From Thalassospira lucentensis (GTDB taxonomy: Bacteria > Pseudomonadota > Alphaproteobacteria > Rhodospirillales > Thalassospiraceae): 64,000 nt of DNA. The position numbers and the translations under genes are program-made. A model generated the notes under the pieces. That model searched no databases, was not told the DNA's origin, and saw nothing but the letters and a program-made list of their open reading frames with translations. How positions within the stretch are numbered: the first letter of the stretch is position 1; every line of letters begins with the position of its first letter. The DNA is taken from assembly GCF_001613805.1 (NCBI RefSeq), contig NZ_LPVY01000008.1, positions 229,787-293,786 on the forward strand, given 5' to 3'. Positions 63,540 to 64,000 of the stretch are shown here, one piece after another.

Positions 63540-64000
63540 CTATTGTGCTGGTATCGCGGTTGCACTGCCAGTGGCGGTTTCAAGCAGGTTGCTGCCCTGC
63601 GCAACAAGTTCAGCCGGTGGCAGGTTACGAACTTCTCCGGCCAGTGCGATGCCCTGTTCGGCCGCACCAATCAGGGCGGTCACATCGAGTTTCGCGTAAC
63701 TGTTGATCTGATTTTGCAGATGCGCGCCAAGCGAGGATGCCGTCATAAAGCTGCGTAGCGTATGGGTCTGAAGCAGCTTTTCCTCGGCCATCAGAGCCTG
63801 CCAGTCCTGCCACCAGATTTGCAGACGCAATGATTTGGCGTCGTCATCATCGTTTGGTTCGGAGCGGATTTTGTTCAGTTCGGCGATCAATGTGCCGCGA
63901 CGTACCAGATATTGCGGCGGGTCTTTGGCCAGATCGCTGGTGATGGCGTCAAGCTGACTGCGCAGTTTTTCAAGGATCGGACCGGAATCCGTGACCGCCG
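63540..64000 (-). CDS. Uncharacterised helical protein (partial, 5' end beyond window)
   Basis: The frame is open from the right edge to a stop at 63540; the start is outside. The visible 153 residues are mostly helical (DSGPILEKLRSQLDAITSDLA, SLRLQIWWQDWQALMAEEKLLQTHTLRSF, GAAEQGIALAGEVRNL). No domain recognised. It is probably cotranscribed with the 96-residue gene that follows. Calling the start at an internal TTG (63890) would miss at least 36 residues. Confidence 0.6.
   Translation of the reverse strand, partial: AVTDSGPILEKLRSQLDAITSDLAKDPPQYLVRRGTLIAELNKIRSEPNDDDDAKSLRLQIWWQDWQALMAEEKLLQTHTLRSFMTASSLGAHLQNQINSYAKLDVTALIGAAEQGIALAGEVRNLPPAELVAQGSNLLETATGSATAIPAQ

Overview
The window looks like chromosomal DNA of a marine alphaproteobacterium of the order Rhodospirillales, most like Thalassospira. 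This is inferred from moderate GC, the gene families, and alphaproteobacterial neighbourhoods such as argJ/parvulin/secA/mutT and pstSCAB-phoU-phoB; I could not run a search to confirm it. There is no phage, transposon, integrase, CRISPR array or rRNA operon. One tRNA (Leu, anticodon UAA) was found.

Layout. 1-2.6 kb: an HDOD response regulator running off the left edge, then a pentapeptide-repeat protein. 2.7-10.5 kb: argJ, a periplasmic parvulin isomerase, two calcium-loop or low-complexity proteins, and divergent secA. 10.5-19.4 kb: small accessory genes (lipoprotein esterase, exported ankyrin protein, mutT, a CinA-type MoCF protein, bluB, a passenger-less autotransporter barrel, tRNA-Leu, a 19-residue hydrophobic peptide gene, DUF3572 and GNAT proteins). 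19.4-28 kb: uppP, gltD-gltB, pncB. 28-40 kb: regulatory and orphan genes: small proteins, a Nudix hydrolase, an orphan peptide-binding protein in an operon with a hybrid histidine kinase, a small protein resembling the FliG-binding tail of FliF, an unrecognised 404-residue protein, a DksA-like zinc finger, a secreted HExxH protein, a Crp/Fnr regulator and a Cache-kinase/NarL two-component pair. 40.6-48.2 kb: pyruvate carboxylase followed by glcDEF. 49-55.2 kb: pstS, pstC, pstA, pstB, phoU, phoB behind a Pho-box-like site. 55.2-64 kb: Kef antiporter, YrbG-type exchanger, an SDR next to folB, an AT-rich gap with DnaA boxes, uvrC, pgsA, moaE and two orphan small genes, one cut by the right edge.

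How the genes work together. The phosphate genes form a complete uptake and response unit except for the sensor PhoR. Pyruvate carboxylase and the glycolate oxidase genes are packed head to tail, and a near-perfect GntR-type (PdhR/LldR/GlcC-like) palindrome lies upstream of pyc, suggesting joint control by a 2-oxo or 2-hydroxy acid. gltD-gltB is the ammonium assimilation unit, and folB with the adjacent SDR suggests pteridine/folate metabolism.

Most interesting for follow-up: the 19-residue peptide gene with a structured leader and terminator (17.7 kb), the stand-alone FliF-tail-like protein (34.3 kb), the binding protein/kinase operon (29.4-33.8 kb), the GntR-type operator (40.3 kb) and the DnaA-box cluster (59.8-60.0 kb). 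No large undescribed multi-gene system was recognised.
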